DNA of 64,000 nt from Anoplolepis gracilipes (GCF_047496725.1 NC_132976.1:9780001-9844000), one strand, 5' to 3'. Counted from the first letter of the stretch, positions 36,543 to 60,464 are shown. Made by a program: numbers and translations. Notes: generated by a model from the sequence alone, not told the origin.

Positions 36543-38687
36543 ATAATTAACTTTTTGATAATAACATATTAATTTTAATTTAATGATATTTTTCCCCTCT
36601 TTTGACAATACTAATGCTAACATTAGTATTATATAGAATTTTTTTGATGATCTGGAAGACAGAAAGCTTCAGGGTATATAACATTAGACACTATGCTAAG
36701 TGAAAAAAAAAAATGGAAGACAATACAAGAAAAAAAGAATCTCGAATAGGCAATTACATTATAATAATTCGATATTATAATGAAGAATAGTAATATGTTT
36801 GATATCAATATATTAATGAGAAGGAAATGTTATATCGCATATAAGATTCTTACAAAGTCTTATGCGATTTCTAAATTGATAGAAACAAAATACGGTATAT
36901 ATTATTTGTGAAAATTATATACTCATTTTTGCAATTAGTGTATATTGTGTGATATTTTTTCTTGTTATCAGTGATGTTTATATAGTCATGGACTTAAATG
37001 TACCGTAATTCTCATGTTAAAAAAATGTCTATTTAATTTTGTCTAAAAATAGCACTAAACTAAATTTAATAACACCAAATGATGATAATTCACTTTCAAA
37101 GTAATAAGTAACAATGCATAGTAACGATAAAAAGTTTCTACTTTAATTATCATGCTTACACAGATAGATGTATTAAATGTTTTCTAATGAGAAATGAGAT
37201 TTGACAAGGAACACACACAGATGACTTTTTTTCTTGCAGCTATCATTATACAGCTTGTGAAAGTTTTAATACATATAAGGACAATCGTACTTGCTCATCC
37301 TAACAAAATTAGGCTGGTGCTAACTTAGTTTTCCTTTATTGATCTAATTGCAGAGTAAATGTTATTCATCCTAACATGTGTGATAGCTTTGAAATTATTG
37401 TGCCTTGTTAAACGTGTGTTCCGTATTTAATGAAAATTACTAAGCAAATATTTCACAGCCTTCAAAAGATTGTAAACGTACATTGAAATTCATTATAGAG
37501 TAATCTCACAATCGACCAAATAAGTATTCGACCGAACGATGAGGGCAAGCATTTATCGAAATTAGCCGAGAGGGGTGTGCACCCCAAAAAACGTCAGAAA
37601 GTTCGATTTTCCATTTCATTAAACTGCTGTTCATCCAAAAATAGATACTCGTAAGCGCTTTTAGACGTGTTTTTATATCTCTTATGAATTATATGAAATA
37701 AGATAATATCTCATAAGAGATTAAAATTTATTTTACAAAGAAAGCAATCTTTTCAAAATGCATTTACTCGGAAACGCCTTTAAGCGTAGACTGCTGCAAT
37801 TTTTTTTTAAAGGAAACAAATTATTAATTTATACAAAATAATGCGAATATAGTAAAATCATAAATGATTTATACTAGCATATAGAGATGTATTGAAAATG
37901 GCACAGTGTATAAAGTGTCAAAAGTATAAAGTTGCAAGTACTATCTATTTATTAATGCAAGTAACAACAATTGAAACATATGAAGAATCTCAGAATACGA
38001 TATGTTATATTATATAGAGACACAACACAAGAGACAGCTGTAAATCTATACGCTGTCGAGGTGATATTGTAGACTGGCAATTATATATACATAAACTTAT
38101 TATCTGCTCTTCTCAATAATGTTTCAAAGTGTAAACTTTTAAAACTTATAGACTCCTATCGTAAACACCATTTTATAAATTTTTTTTATATAGTGACATA
38201 TTATATAATTGTGGCCTTGACGATAAAATCTTACGCTTTTTGACAAAAAGTATACAAAAAGGAATTAGCAATTATTTAATTATTTTTATTTGACGGTTTT
38301 ATTATTTTGAATTACTCTATAAAGATTTTAAAATTTTATCAATATTTTGTTTTCCTTTTTTCCTAAATATTTATTATCACTCATATGACATGTATATGTA
38401 TGTCAATAATTAAAATTAAGGACTTATGCAACCAAAGAAGCAAATGCATTTATCAGCCATTTTATTTTGAGGTACAGTGTGTGATGGGAGATCAATATAT
38501 ATGAAAGAATTTATTATTATAATAATTATATATTTAATCAATCTTCTCTTTTTCGGGACAATTTTATTCACGATTAACAATTATGAGTTTTCATAATTAG
38601 GAAACGACGCATGGAGCAAAATTATAACGGAGAAAGAATTTAAAAGATTTTTCTTCACTCTTCCTGTCTTTTTTCTATATTTATGAA

Positions 38688-38724
<37 letters not shown>

Positions 38725-40780
38725 GAGAGAAAGTTACATGTTATAAAAGAGAATGACGTATATATTTTTTTACTTGTAAAGTAATGATTGCAGATGTTGT
38801 CTGACATGATGTACTAATGAGACAAAAAAGGAAAGATAAACACTAGATTATATTTCTAGATCTCAGGATTGGTATAAGAAAAAAAGAATGCGACGTATTA
38901 TACGTATGTATATGTATGTATATATTATATACACATATATGTATGTATGTTTATAGATGTGTGGGGAATCTGTTTATCATTAATACTTAACGAACAATTC
39001 AATAATGTATAAGTGATAAGCAACAACAAACGCATTTAATCGGATCACACAGTATCCATTTTATATATAGATATATAATCATCGCCTTTATTTTTTATAA
39101 TTATATATATATATAAAATATTTGTATAGCATGTAGGATATGATAAGTTTATTATAAAATGTGTACATATATACTTGTTTTTCAAAGACTCTAAAGGATA
39201 ATGTTGATAATTTATAAGGCTACTGTAAGAAGCAATAATACGCGTTAATCATCGTTTTATCGATTCGAAATTTATTTGCTGAAAAATCTGAGTCTTCTTT
39301 ACTACTCGTTTTAGCTTTATCTTGCCAAAACTGCATTATACTTTTTTATATTTTTTAACGCGATATTCTACGAGGAAGCTATTTGTTGCAAATATATATT
39401 ATGCAATTATGAATGTTCAAGATTAATTGAAAAGAAAGCACTGAAACGTTTTTGCGTTTTCATGAACATTGTTCATCTATTGTCTCTGAGTAGTAAAGAT
39501 AGTATACCAATCATTAAATATAAATCGCACATAAATAGTATTTTATATATTGTTCGATTGATATAACAAGTTAATTGGATCGAACAGTTTTTTTGTACGA
39601 GCTTCATATATATATATATTATATATATTTATTGTATAATTCACAGATGTAAACTGAATTTTCTCTGTATATGTCCGTTACATCTTTAATAATCGTCGTT
39701 GAATAATCCGAAGTAAAAACTGATATTGTTGCTAAGTGAATATAATATACTACCAATTATATATATTGTTGTTGAAACATACTGAGATAATAAATACTAC
39801 TTCAAACAAATTCAAGAAAATAATCTAGAAAACATATTTGTACTTTTATACATGTGTGATTCCATATAACTCGGAATTTTAATTCAAGAATTTTTAAATA
39901 TCTAACATACTGAATTTAATGTGCGGTAGAATACACGCATTAAATATTTATCAATTAAATTATATAAAAGCAAAATCATAAAATATTCCTTTGTGAAATA
40001 TTATGAATTATGTAGGTAATTTTCATTGATAAATTTTTGACAAAAATTAAGTATTGAATCTAAAAAAATCTCATATTTTATATTTATTGAATTAAGATTA
40101 ATTTAATATAAATCAGCATTTTTTCTGTGCTATAAGGAAAAATATTTTGTTGTATTAAAAAAATAATATTACATATGGCGGCTTTATATATGCGAGATGT
40201 ATCGATACTTTTTCTTGAAATATGGCGCCATCGCAGAACAAAGACAACAGCCTTTTCATTTTCCAAAGAAAGATTTATAAGTAAATGATGTCAATTTAGT
40301 TAGCCTACAATTTTACACTATATTTCCGCATTCCAAAGAACGACGTACTTTCCAGAAACGTAAGGCAAATAAGGTTATCGATACATTTATTTAGAATCAA
40401 TGATTCTTTGAAAAATTCCCCTGTCTAATCTTTCCTATTAATCACAACCGAGATCAATTATAATTTTATTAACTTGTTGGCAGTATTGTATAAATTATTG
40501 ACACTCATTTTTCGCGAAAAACAAACGCGCATTTGTCATCAATCATTGTCAATTCCTCGTAAATGATTGGTCGCAAAACATTTTCTTCAGATACTAAAAT
40601 ATAATGTTAGTCACGTAATTTTGTGAGACTTCGATCAAACTCCATTAAAATTAGATAATTTTTGTTTTTATTAATTAAAGACTAGAAATAATATGGAGAA
40701 AAATACAGATAAATGGGTAAATATATATATTTAGTAAATGTATGTATTTATATTTCCTTATGTCTGAAACTGAAACTTTT
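36543..40780. other. MAGI 3' region and intergenic DNA
   Basis: About 4.2 kb, AT-rich, without convincing coding sequence apart from a possible alternative terminal exon starting at 36637 (see findings). Features seen: a small stem-loop at about 36834-36870 (TCGCATATAAGATT with AAGTCTTATGCGA), a GA tract at 38692-38720, and AT/TATG repeats near 38905-38950. Much of the proximal part could be a long 3' UTR. No transcript end can be fixed by eye. Confidence 0.4.
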
Positions 40781-40789
40781 ATGAAGAAG

Positions 40790-41621
40790 GAGAGATCGCT
40801 TTTGAAAAGGGCGCCACTCGAGCGCCACCTGGCGACGGCAGTGACAGTTCACGCGGTTCCGTTTCCAAGAATGCAGCTGAATGCAGCGCTTGACGTATCA
40901 ACGTGACGTCAGTCGTTTGATCGGCGCGCTCGCAATTGCACGGATCTGAGAGACCGCGATCGCGACAATCGTGTACATACGTATATGCATGGTGGAAGCG
41001 AAGGAAGTGGATTAGACGCGGCAGGAAAACTCGCGTCGTAGGATGGAGGTGTCCGACAGAATCGAGTCCGTGCGGGTCTGACGCGAGTGTCGGGCAAATA
41101 TGTAATCTCGACGCGCTGGCCTCCCCGCCCGTCCCTACGTCGGCGCCATCTTCCTTTTATGCATCGCCGTGTGGTCATCGTTCCCGTCGTCAGGTTTACA
41201 ACACTGACGATTGATCGCGCACACATACGTGCTTTCCTCAGAATGCGCTCAGTATGCGGCTGCCGTAGAGTTCCGTAAGTGATCCTTACGTCGTAACGTA
41301 AACAGAACATTTTCCCCGTCTTTCTCGGGATATGAAGTGGTCGGGCCCTTCAGGCCGAGTCGTCGCGGCTGCGAGATGCGTGCGTGTGTATCGGTGGGAT
41401 AAAGTGGTGGAAAACGTCGTGTCGCATTCTCGATCCGGATCGGCGCAGAGTGGTGTGCGTGCGGGATACCGTGAATGTGAAGTGCGAACGGCGCCAATCA
41501 TTGGCCACCCCTCCAGGCTCGGCACGTTGCGTGCGTTCGCATCTCTCTCTCTCTCCCTCTCCTCCCTCTCCCTCTTCCTCTCTCTCTCTCTCTTTGTATA
41601 GCCCGACCTTCCCTCTGTCTC

Positions 41622-41660
<39 letters not shown>

Positions 41661-41753
41661 CGCGAGCGCGCACAGTTGCCTAGGATATCCCCGATACCCG
41701 AGACGGGTTTGCCTGTGCGAATCGCTCACATTCGTGTATTGGCTCCGGTAACG
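40790..41753 (+). promoter_or_regulatory. dome: GC-rich promoter and 5' UTR of the domeless-like gene
   Basis: GC- and CpG-rich island that begins abruptly near 40805 after AT-rich DNA and ends at the candidate first exon. It carries CT-rich tracts at 41545-41595 and 41620-41657. By position it is the promoter and 5' UTR of the plus-strand receptor gene. The open frames through it on both strands are composition and repeat artefacts. Confidence 0.5.
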
Positions 41754-41798
41754 ATGAGAGATCTTGAGACGAAATTTGTGAACGAAACTGCATCAAGT
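41754..41798 (+). CDS. dome: Candidate 5' coding exon of the domeless-like receptor
   Basis: ATG in good context (A at -3) opens 15 codons, MRDLETKFVNETASS, that end exactly at a strong GTAAGT donor (41799) in phase 0. Spliced to the 50106 acceptor the frame continues without a stop (SNYKI) into the ATG at 50121. So translation may begin here, giving 20 extra residues, or this may be 5' UTR with an in-frame upstream ATG. The join itself (8.3-kb intron) is inferred, not proven. Confidence 0.45.
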
Positions 41799-42353
41799 GT
41801 AAGTAATAAACACTCTGCATCTTTTTGTTTCGTGTTCTTTTTCTTTTTTTTTTTTTTTTTTTTTTTTTTTGACACTTGGGTATGTGAGAGATTTGACATT
41901 TATATGAGAAAAGTAAATAATTATACAGGCCGGAAATATACGATGATATTCCCGTGCTTCTCCTCTTTTATGCCCTTCTTCCTCTCTTTCTTTGCGGCAA
42001 CGCAAAAGCATCGTTCGATCATTTCGGAGCAGTCGAGTATGATTCTTGTTGTTTCTTTCGTTACGACGCGTATACACGCATTTATATCCTTATCGGTCTA
42101 TCCTATTTTAATGCGCTCGCGTGAATTGTTTTCGCCGCGTTCGTATATGTATTTATATACGTGCATTCATGTGTATCTGCGTTCGCGAGAACGATCCCGC
42201 TGTTTATGTATACGTCATACGTTTAGGATTATCGCTTTCTTTTGGTGTTATAAAAATGTTGGTAAGAGACTCTGAATGCAAACGCGCGCGTGTAAATGTT
42301 TACATTGTGCGAAATTTAAATCACATTCGTAAAACAATATTCGATATCGAATA

Positions 42354-42389
<36 letters not shown>

Positions 42390-43067
42390 TGATTAAAATT
42401 GCGCAATATCTTTTACAATCAGAATGAATGCAGTATGAATCCCACATTATGCGTACATATTCGCGTACGTTACATTTATGCTTTTTTTTGTATTCATGCT
42501 GATAGTTTTTATATATGTATGTTTTTTCCTTTCTCTCTCTCTCCTTCTCTCTCTCTCTCTCTCTTTCTCTCTCTTTTTTGCCCGTTTGTCAATCAAAAAT
42601 CAAGGCGGTTTTTTGAGTGGCATATTTACCACTCGTAAAGAGTCTCACTGAAAACCTGTGGCAGAAAAGTATGCGTATTGCGTTATTGCGAGGTCAATTT
42701 TTGACCATAAATTTTCAGGCAAAAAAAATTTTTTTTTGAACGAAGGTAATGAGAGGAAAATCTCAGGCTCAAAAATTGTACATTTTATTTCTTTTTGTAT
42801 TGCGTACATTTATAAAATTTTACATTATGTAATGATACCATTAATCATTATTTGCACACGCATTTTTAATTTGTATATGTTAATAAACTTTTAATTTTTA
42901 TTTATCTTTTGAAGATATTTGAGCAAATTTTCGTATTAAAATTTTTTAATTTTTTTCGTATCTGTAAATGTGAAGTAACAGAGCATATGAATAAATATAA
43001 TTTGAATAATTTGTTGTATTAAAAACTAAACAATAAATAGTGATAGATCTATATAAATAACATTAAG

Positions 43068-43799
43068 TTGGAATAGTTGTTTTGGTGACCTTTATTTTTA
43101 TCGATAATTGTATTTGTAAACGTTAAAGGACGTTTTGACACTTACATGTGTCAAAGAAACAATGTGAGGAGAACCAATTTGACAGTCGCTGAATAACTGG
43201 TTTTGCGGTTAAATTTATCCTTAAAATATATATTGTCAATTTGTCTTTCTCACATTTAAATTTCAATTGTTTATCAAATTGATAAAAGATGCCGATTTGT
43301 AATTAATTTTGCTTATTTTATTTCCAATTTGACAAACAATTGAGTCTTCTTGCAGACATTCCAGTGACAAAAAGAATCTGATTACTGTTTATTAATCCTT
43401 GATTACGAAGAATTTGATCTGAACAATACTTCGACCGACGTTTATTATTAATCAAACATAAAAATAAATCGTTATAAGAGAGAAATGATCATCTACTTGA
43501 TAAAATCAAGAAATTTTTTCTACATCAATAATTTGTAACACGGTTGGAGAATTATATCAAATAATTATAGGCTAATAATTATCATTTATTAAATTTGAAA
43601 GTTAAAGAATAATGTATTATATTATATATTAGAAGAATAATTTAAGAATAATATATATTAGGTGTTCAATTTTGATATTTATACGTTTTAATGTGACTGA
43701 GACACACATAAGTATCAAAACGTATACAACACATTTACAATATAATTGACAAGCATAAAGGTCATTAATCAGATTTCATATTCAAAACAACTATTCCAA
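43068..43799. mobile_element. TIR element, family C copy 1
   Basis: About 732 bp bounded by GTTGGAATAGTTGTTTTGGT and its inverse, TTCAAAACAACTATTCCAAC. Inverted similarity extends about 100 bp inward (GACCTTTAT; CGTTTTGACACTTACATGTG against AGTATCAAAACG). No coding frame, so non-autonomous. Its right half is related to 51060-51440. Confidence 0.7.
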
Positions 43800-46054
43800 C
43801 AATCTAGCATGTTATTTATTTGTATAAGTCTATCACATCATCTTTATTGTAAAGCACATATCTATCACAACATCTTTCATTTCCTGATAAATTTTCAAGA
43901 GATGTAGATTTTTATATAAATTGGGAATAGCGAATCGAAAATAATAGAATCTGTTTTAACTGCGCTGTATACAACTTTTCTCTTCTTTTTTTTATCAATA
44001 TATATATATTAAAATATTTAACAGTTCATTAAATATTATAAAAATATAAATTTACATGAATATTTAATTAAAAATGTATAGCAGAAGTAGAAAACAGGAT
44101 AGGTCGAAATATGAATTTCTGTCTAAAAATCTAGAAAGAAATAAAAAAGAAGATAAGCGTATTATAAAATATATTACATTTCCTCTAAAAATTATATATT
44201 TTATATATTTTTTTACATTATATGTATTTTTTTCAAAGGATATAAACTTATTATTTTTTTCATAGAAAATATAGAATTAAAGATTACATTACTATGAAAT
44301 CAAAAATATGAACGCAATAATATTTTTACCCAAATAGAATTTTTTTCTATAATAGAATAAAATATTTCAGGTCAAGATTCTAAAAATATCTTGACCTGAG
44401 GGATCTCAGTTCATTTTTGAAACTGGTTTCGTTGAATGACCGAAAAAGAAACAACTAATAATGCTTCACAAATTGTAAATAAGTAATCACATCTGGCGTC
44501 AATTTTCTAACTATATATTATAATATAATTCTACATTATCATAGAAATCTAATTTTTAAAAGAAGAAAGGTAAAATTTTATTTTGTTTTTTTGTAACTTT
44601 TTTTTATAATCAAAAATACAACTATACAAAATCGCGCAATCACATTTAAATCCCTTAAATCTCTCGCTTCTATTTAAAACGTGTAAAAAGCCTAACTGCA
44701 TTATGAGGGTGAATAAGATTATTCGTGTAAGAGCTAAACGACTACAACAGACTTCTCGAATCACGCGTGTCGCATCCCGATGTGCGTAAAACCGAAAGAC
44801 GCGTTTTAAAATCTTCACCGAGACAAGATGCACGGCGACCTTCGCCGAGAACAAGATATGACAAGCCACTCGTAAAATGTCGAAGTATGTTACGAACATA
44901 GGAAGAACCGTCTCCCTTTCGTTTCTCTCGGTATGCAAAGGAGGTAACGTTTCGAAGCTTTTCGTACCAGCTGTAGTTGTGTTTTACGCATTGAACATTT
45001 TTGTGCTTCGAAAACTTATTGCCGGAATGCATCCTCCAGAATAAAGCAACGATTTGAAAATGCCTTTGTAAATTGTATAGATTAGTCGAAAAGAGTTTAT
45101 CGTTAGAGTTGCTATCTCTTTCCAGATTTCGAGCCAAACGAGGAAGTTTTCTCAGATAAAAAAGGAAATTTTGAAGCGTTCAAGTCCTACAATTTAATTT
45201 ATTACATATATATATATATATATGCGTGTATGTATTGTCGCATGCACACACCGTGAAGACGTAGTATCGGCGACAAAAAGGAGTAATCTATCGTACAATG
45301 CCCCGCCCCCCCCCCCCCCGTGTATCACGGACACGATTTTTACACTCTTTCACCGTACAATTTAATAGCGTTAAACCGCTGTCAGATTTCCATCCTGTGT
45401 TTACAATCCGCGCATATTACTCGTATAATACACACTAATCGAATCGGAATTCGTGTTTAAGTCAGAAATGCTATCTCGATATCAAGCTTCAGATTGTTAA
45501 AAAAAAAAAAAGAAAAATTAATAAACGTACATATAAACTTAAAAGCGCGTGAATAAAAAAGACTATAGTAAAAAGGCTATAAAATAAAATGAAAAGTAAT
45601 AAAACTATAAAATAAATATTGCAGTCAGAAATATTTAATATAATCGTATAATTATATTATGTCACATTATCATTACATAATATCATTATCGATAAAATGT
45701 TGACAGTGATGATAAGAGCTTCACATCATCAATTTCACGAGACGTGTTATTTGTTGTAATTCTTAGGATTTTAAAATCATTTGAGAACAACTATCGCATT
45801 GAACGAAACATTGATAATTTCTAACAAGTGGTCAGTATTCAGGGAAGCGCAATATGCTACTAAATGATCATTCAGCATTTTCAGCAATTGCTGGCGTCAA
45901 TAATTAATGCCGAGCCTTGAGAAAAGTGTAGAGCTTCGTTGAAGCAGTATATAGTTCCGGTATATTATACCCAATAATCGATATTCTGATCGGTGAGGAA
46001 AGTTATCGATATATATATTATATATGAGTACTCTATAAGGGTACCGAAGCAATC

Positions 46055-46056
<2 letters not shown>

Positions 46057-46088
<32 letters not shown>
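46057..46088. repeat. Poly-A run, 32 bases
   Basis: Uninterrupted A tract in the receptor's first intron. There is no clear upstream retroelement, so I read it as a simple repeat. Confidence 0.9.
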
Positions 46089-46091
<3 letters not shown>

Positions 46092-46329
46092 CTTACGCAA
46101 TAGGTATAGCAGCCCTTTCTTGATAATACCTCTTAAGACACTTGAACTCTTAGACGTAAAATATCGCAGCAGCACCGATTACGCGTAAATGTTTGAAAGA
46201 GATTCATACGAGTAGACATTATCGTCTGATAATTAATCGATTACAGAAAAAGATACGTACTTGCTGACAAACAAATAAATCGATAACGATACAGTATATG
46301 ATTATTTTCATCGATATAATAATACATGT

Positions 46330-46660
46330 ACATGTGGGTATCTCTCTGGTGTATTGTCAAGCGTGCCCAGCCACGTCGCGGAAGAGCATATTCCCGCGAA
46401 ACTCACGTCTTGGTCGATTTTTCAAAGAGATCTGTCATTCCGCGCGCGCGGAGATATAAATACGCGACGACGACGATGGCCGCGGCGCCGCGTTCCTCGG
46501 GAAGCGGAATCCGCCGCGAGCGACGACTCCTCGCTTCTCTCATCTGACCTGACTGCACGATTTACGAACTTGCATGCGTACGTGCATGTATGCGTGTGCG
46601 TGTGCGTGTTCGTGTGCGCGATTTTCTCACGTCTTGCCGAGAAATTCGAGCGCCGCCGGT
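46330..46660. promoter_or_regulatory. GC-rich island with TATAAATA inside intron 1
   Basis: A CpG-dense stretch (GCGCGCGCGG, CGACGACGACGATGGCCGCG) in an AT-rich intron, holding TATAAATA at 46455-46462. Composition resembles the two promoter islands at 30.1 and 41 kb. It may be an alternative promoter or enhancer of the receptor gene, or the start of a non-coding transcript. The ATG at 46476 gives only 23 codons. Confidence 0.35.
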
Positions 46661-46894
46661 GAATGCATTTCCGTTTCGGAATCTGTATATTTTGGTAACA
46701 CACGTATTACGTGTTCGTGTATACACGGTGTCTCATTGTAAACAGGTTAGATAGGCTCGCTAAAAATATGTAATCTTAACGCACGCGACAACGGTGACTC
46801 TTATCAGCTTAAGCTCGGTGAAATACGTATTATGTCAACGGTCTGTCAATTTGAGAGTAAACCGTAAAGCAGCGTCATCGATCATGAAAATATC

Positions 46895-46898
<4 letters not shown>

Positions 46899-46978
<80 letters not shown>
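46899..46978. repeat. (GA)n microsatellite, about 80 bp
   Basis: Pure GA tract about 240 bp downstream of the GC island. Confidence 0.95.
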
Positions 46979-46983
<5 letters not shown>

Positions 46984-49900
46984 TGATAATAAAAATTAAT
47001 TATAAATGTATGCACGAAGTCTTCCTTATAATTTTCTTATCAACGTTGTTATTATCAGCACGTATAGCATGTGTGTACAAAGGTTTTATGAAAACGTTGC
47101 ATAATTATGTTGCATCATTTTCTTTAAAACTGGATAGTATAATCAGGGAATAATTTCTTATTGTTAAATCGATATTGTTAATTTGAAAATTAAGGATAAT
47201 TTTTTACTTGTCTCTTTTTAAAATAATATGTGAGATATGATAACAAATATTTTAAATTATATATAATTTTTTTTTTTTTTTAATTAGCAATTAGTTTCAA
47301 AAATATTTTTAACAAAAATATAGAAGTAGTATCGATAGAATTCTACTTGTAATTGAGCATAATTTCGGCGCTTTCCAAAAACATAGTTTTCACGTTCCGG
47401 AAACATACTTAATTAAAATCGCATTGAATATCCGAGAAGTTTTCGTTTGCACGACGTGATCGATTGACAATACGACGCAAGCCGAAGACGCAGAGTCGCA
47501 ATCACAACGCGGCGCAATACAATTAAAAGGAACCTTCCGTTCCTTATCAGTTTCCCTATTATTGCGATTTGTCGCTACCGCTGCGGATCAACAGCTGCGA
47601 ACAACGGATAAAACCGGTCGCGAGGAAACAGCGAGCAAACGGGACGATCGATTTATCGGCGAGATAAAGCGCGGCGGCGGCGACAAACCGACGATACCGT
47701 TCTCTGATTTCGCAGCGCTTCGAGCTCCGCAAATAAGACTCAATTGTTTTCACGATAGGATATCGATCGTTCGCCTCTATGTTACGTGATCGCCGTTGGA
47801 TTCCCTCGCGAGCGAAAATCATCACGCGAAATTCACCTCGAAGGAACGCACATTCTAACGGGCTAAAAATATAACTTATCAGAGAATTTGTTCCTCTTTT
47901 ATTGTTTTATCGATTTCGAGACTTGTGACTTCTTACAACGGGTATATAGTTTCGATATATGCTTTAAAACATGATAGCGATTAAACGACTTAAATTCGAA
48001 ACGCTATTATTATTATGACACGAGCTAGTCGCGAAAAATCTAATCGAAGATGCGAGATTGAGAGTGTAATAGAGTGGTCCATAGGGAACTTTTTAAATAT
48101 CATGTTTTGTTTTTGTAGAGATGTGTACATCTGTATTGACCTTATTTGATAATCGGTAACCATTGCGAAATAATAAGGTCCGGTTTCCTATAACTCAATC
48201 GGAGTTTAAATTTTTTTAATTTTTTCTATTAACGCGATTAAATTTAATCGTTGATTAACTTGGATGACATAGTTATTGTATATAATAGAAATGTTTAAAT
48301 TTTGATGTTATCATGCTGCGAATCAATCAACGATTCATTTTAAAAAACTACATTAATAAAAAAAAGAGACGAAAAAAGTTGAACTCTGAAATTGTGAAAC
48401 TTAAGTAAACAATCATTAATAATCCACGAATAAAGATATCAAGCCATAATTAATCTCTTTCTGAAGGCAATTTTTTCGGCCACCCTACAGTTCCATAGAT
48501 TTTGCAATCGTTCGGACGAAAATTCTTGATAAAGTTTTATCTCATGTCCTTCATGCTTTTCTTATAAGAGCAAAACTTTATTAAAAGATTAATGCTGCAA
48601 CTTATAATTTTTACAAGAATAATTATTTAAAGTGATTATCCACACGTACATATTTAAACAAAGCGAGTTTGCACACATACATAATTGACCGATTAATCTT
48701 CGTAGAATCGTTTTCGCAGCGTATCTAATAATTTTATTATTAAAATTGAAATTTGAATTATTCTGTTGGAATAAATTATTTGATCGCACGAAACTTTGGA
48801 GACTCGGTAGATTATGTGACCAACAATGTTACGTAATATTTCTACGGGGTTGTGTAAAATAAAATAAAAATAAAAAAAATAAAAAAAAACATTAATTTAC
48901 TATTATGCCAACAAAAAACTCTTCGACGTGTGTATTATTTCAATATATGTAAGAGGAAAAGAATCGCAGTTGGAAAGAAATAAAATGCTAAATTTTCCTG
49001 TTGTATTATTCCGCCATTAATAACACGTATCTGTAAATGGTCATTTGTATATTTGCGAAAAGCTTGTCTTCTATCGCGATGTCTTATGCAATACGCATCA
49101 TGCATAATTTATTTTGTAATGATTTCGAACCAATTTGGAGGCACGATTTTCTTTTATTATTAGCGAAAATGTCGAGGCATCAATAATTCGCTAGTCGCAA
49201 ACAATTGAAAAAAAGATGAACTGTTCACAAACTATATTTTGTTAAAGTTTAAAGATTGACAAAATTACAATCTTTAGTTAATTTTAAGTAGAATTTTTTA
49301 CTTTGATAGAATTCGAATTTGAAGTTTATTGTTAGTTACAAAGATAGATAGTGGAAAAAAAAATTGGAAAGATTGTATAAAATGATGACTTTTCTGGGAA
49401 TTTTTGCTGAGAAAAACTTGATTCCTAATTCATCAAAAAATTTGCTATTAAAAAAACATTTAGAAGCTTTAAAAAATTATTTTAACGACCGACTCTTTGA
49501 TATTTTTTTCTCATGTAAAAATACCAATTGTTGAGAGAGAGAAAGAGAGAGAGAGAGAGGCTACATATTTATATTCTCGCTGATACCGCCAGAGAATAAT
49601 GATTTATCAAAAACTCGACAATATCGCTTCTTCATATGCTCTTCATGTTTACGATCGTATAAATTCGCTAATAAGCGAATTCTTCCCCTTACGTCTATCC
49701 CCTACATTCTTTGTGTGTTTTCTGACAAATTAGTTGTACTCTAGCTCGGACAAAATCACATCCGTCGTGACTGTCTTTCCTTCCTACATTCTATTAATTT
49801 TATTCTCGATGTAAACGAACTAAATATTATAACATTTGTTATTTCAAGTTTCAATATAAGCCGAGTTTTGTAATTAATTATATATAATTAAAAGAAATTT

Positions 49901-50120
49901 TTGTCTCAAAGATTTTTGTCATTGTTAAATAAATCGTTTTATTAAATTTTAATATATTATTAATATATGTAATATGTTATATGATAACATCAAATAATTA
50001 AAAGAGACTTAGATGTGATTGATTTAATAATATTGCGGTTTTATATATAGTGATTGATGCACATGATTTCGAGATTCCTTTTAATCGAATCTTTTTATTT
50101 TTCAGTCAAACTACAAAATA

Positions 50121-59939
<9,819 letters not shown>

Positions 59940-60459
59940 AGAGGGAAACATATTTGTGTCGTGTTTCCGTCTTTTTTTCTTGTGAAGATAATGTTACGAA
60001 CTGCGTAGGCGAACGAAATAAATTATAGTGGTAAGATAAGATAAGATTTCGCATACACATAATTTATACGATGATAGAAGACTGCGATACTGCATGCGTA
60101 TTAAAACGCGGATACCAATCATAAATGAAGTTAAGAGAGGATATCGGGAAGTGAAATGGGAAATCTTTAAATGCGATCCAAAGAATTTTATATTTGGAAG
60201 AAATTCAATCCTCCATAGATTCATAATATCGTTGTCTTGGAATGATATATGTTTTGTTCTTATGTTGAGATCGAGATTAATGAAGATAAGATATAATCAA
60301 ATGAAAAAGCGCGCTTTGAGATCAAATAGGAAATTTATTTCCTATTAAAAAGATTCTAATAAATTTATATTTGAAGAAATTCTTCCTTATAAACAGCTAT
60401 TATTCTAACAAGATTTTATCCACAAAAATATATATAAAAAGTAACAAAATATGCAAGAA

Positions 60460-60464
<5 letters not shown>

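Larger units (their letters stand above)
41799..50105 (+). other. Large first intron of the domeless-like gene
   Basis: About 8.3 kb without a credible nested gene. It contains T-runs at 41846-41870 and 42357-42382, a 732-bp TIR element (43068-43799), a C-run at 45303-45319, a 32-base A-run at 46057-46088, a GC-rich island at 46330-46660, a (GA)n tract at 46899-46978, and another CpG-containing stretch at about 47440-47840. Two minus-strand open frames at 44549-45137 overlap in different frames and match nothing I recognise. Confidence 0.5.

Noticed and set aside
41286..42275. Long frames near the receptor promoter, including one with a poly-Phe run
   Set aside because: Driven by CT repeats, a T-run and GC-rich DNA; the real signal here is the 41754-41798 exon.
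44549..45137. Two minus-strand open frames of about 130 codons in the receptor's first intron
   Set aside because: They overlap by about 200 nt in different frames, resemble no family I know, and sit in a locally GC-richer stretch where stop codons are rarer. Chance is the simplest reading.
46476..46547. ATGGCCGCGGCGCCG short frame after the TATAAATA
   Set aside because: Only 23 codons, and the ATG lies where the transcript would still be starting if that TATA were used.
46391..48520. STAT-like sites TTCCCGCGAA (46391) and TTCGGACGAA (48511) in the receptor intron
   Set aside because: TTC-N4-GAA is expected about twice in 8 kb by chance, so they do not support autoregulation without binding data.
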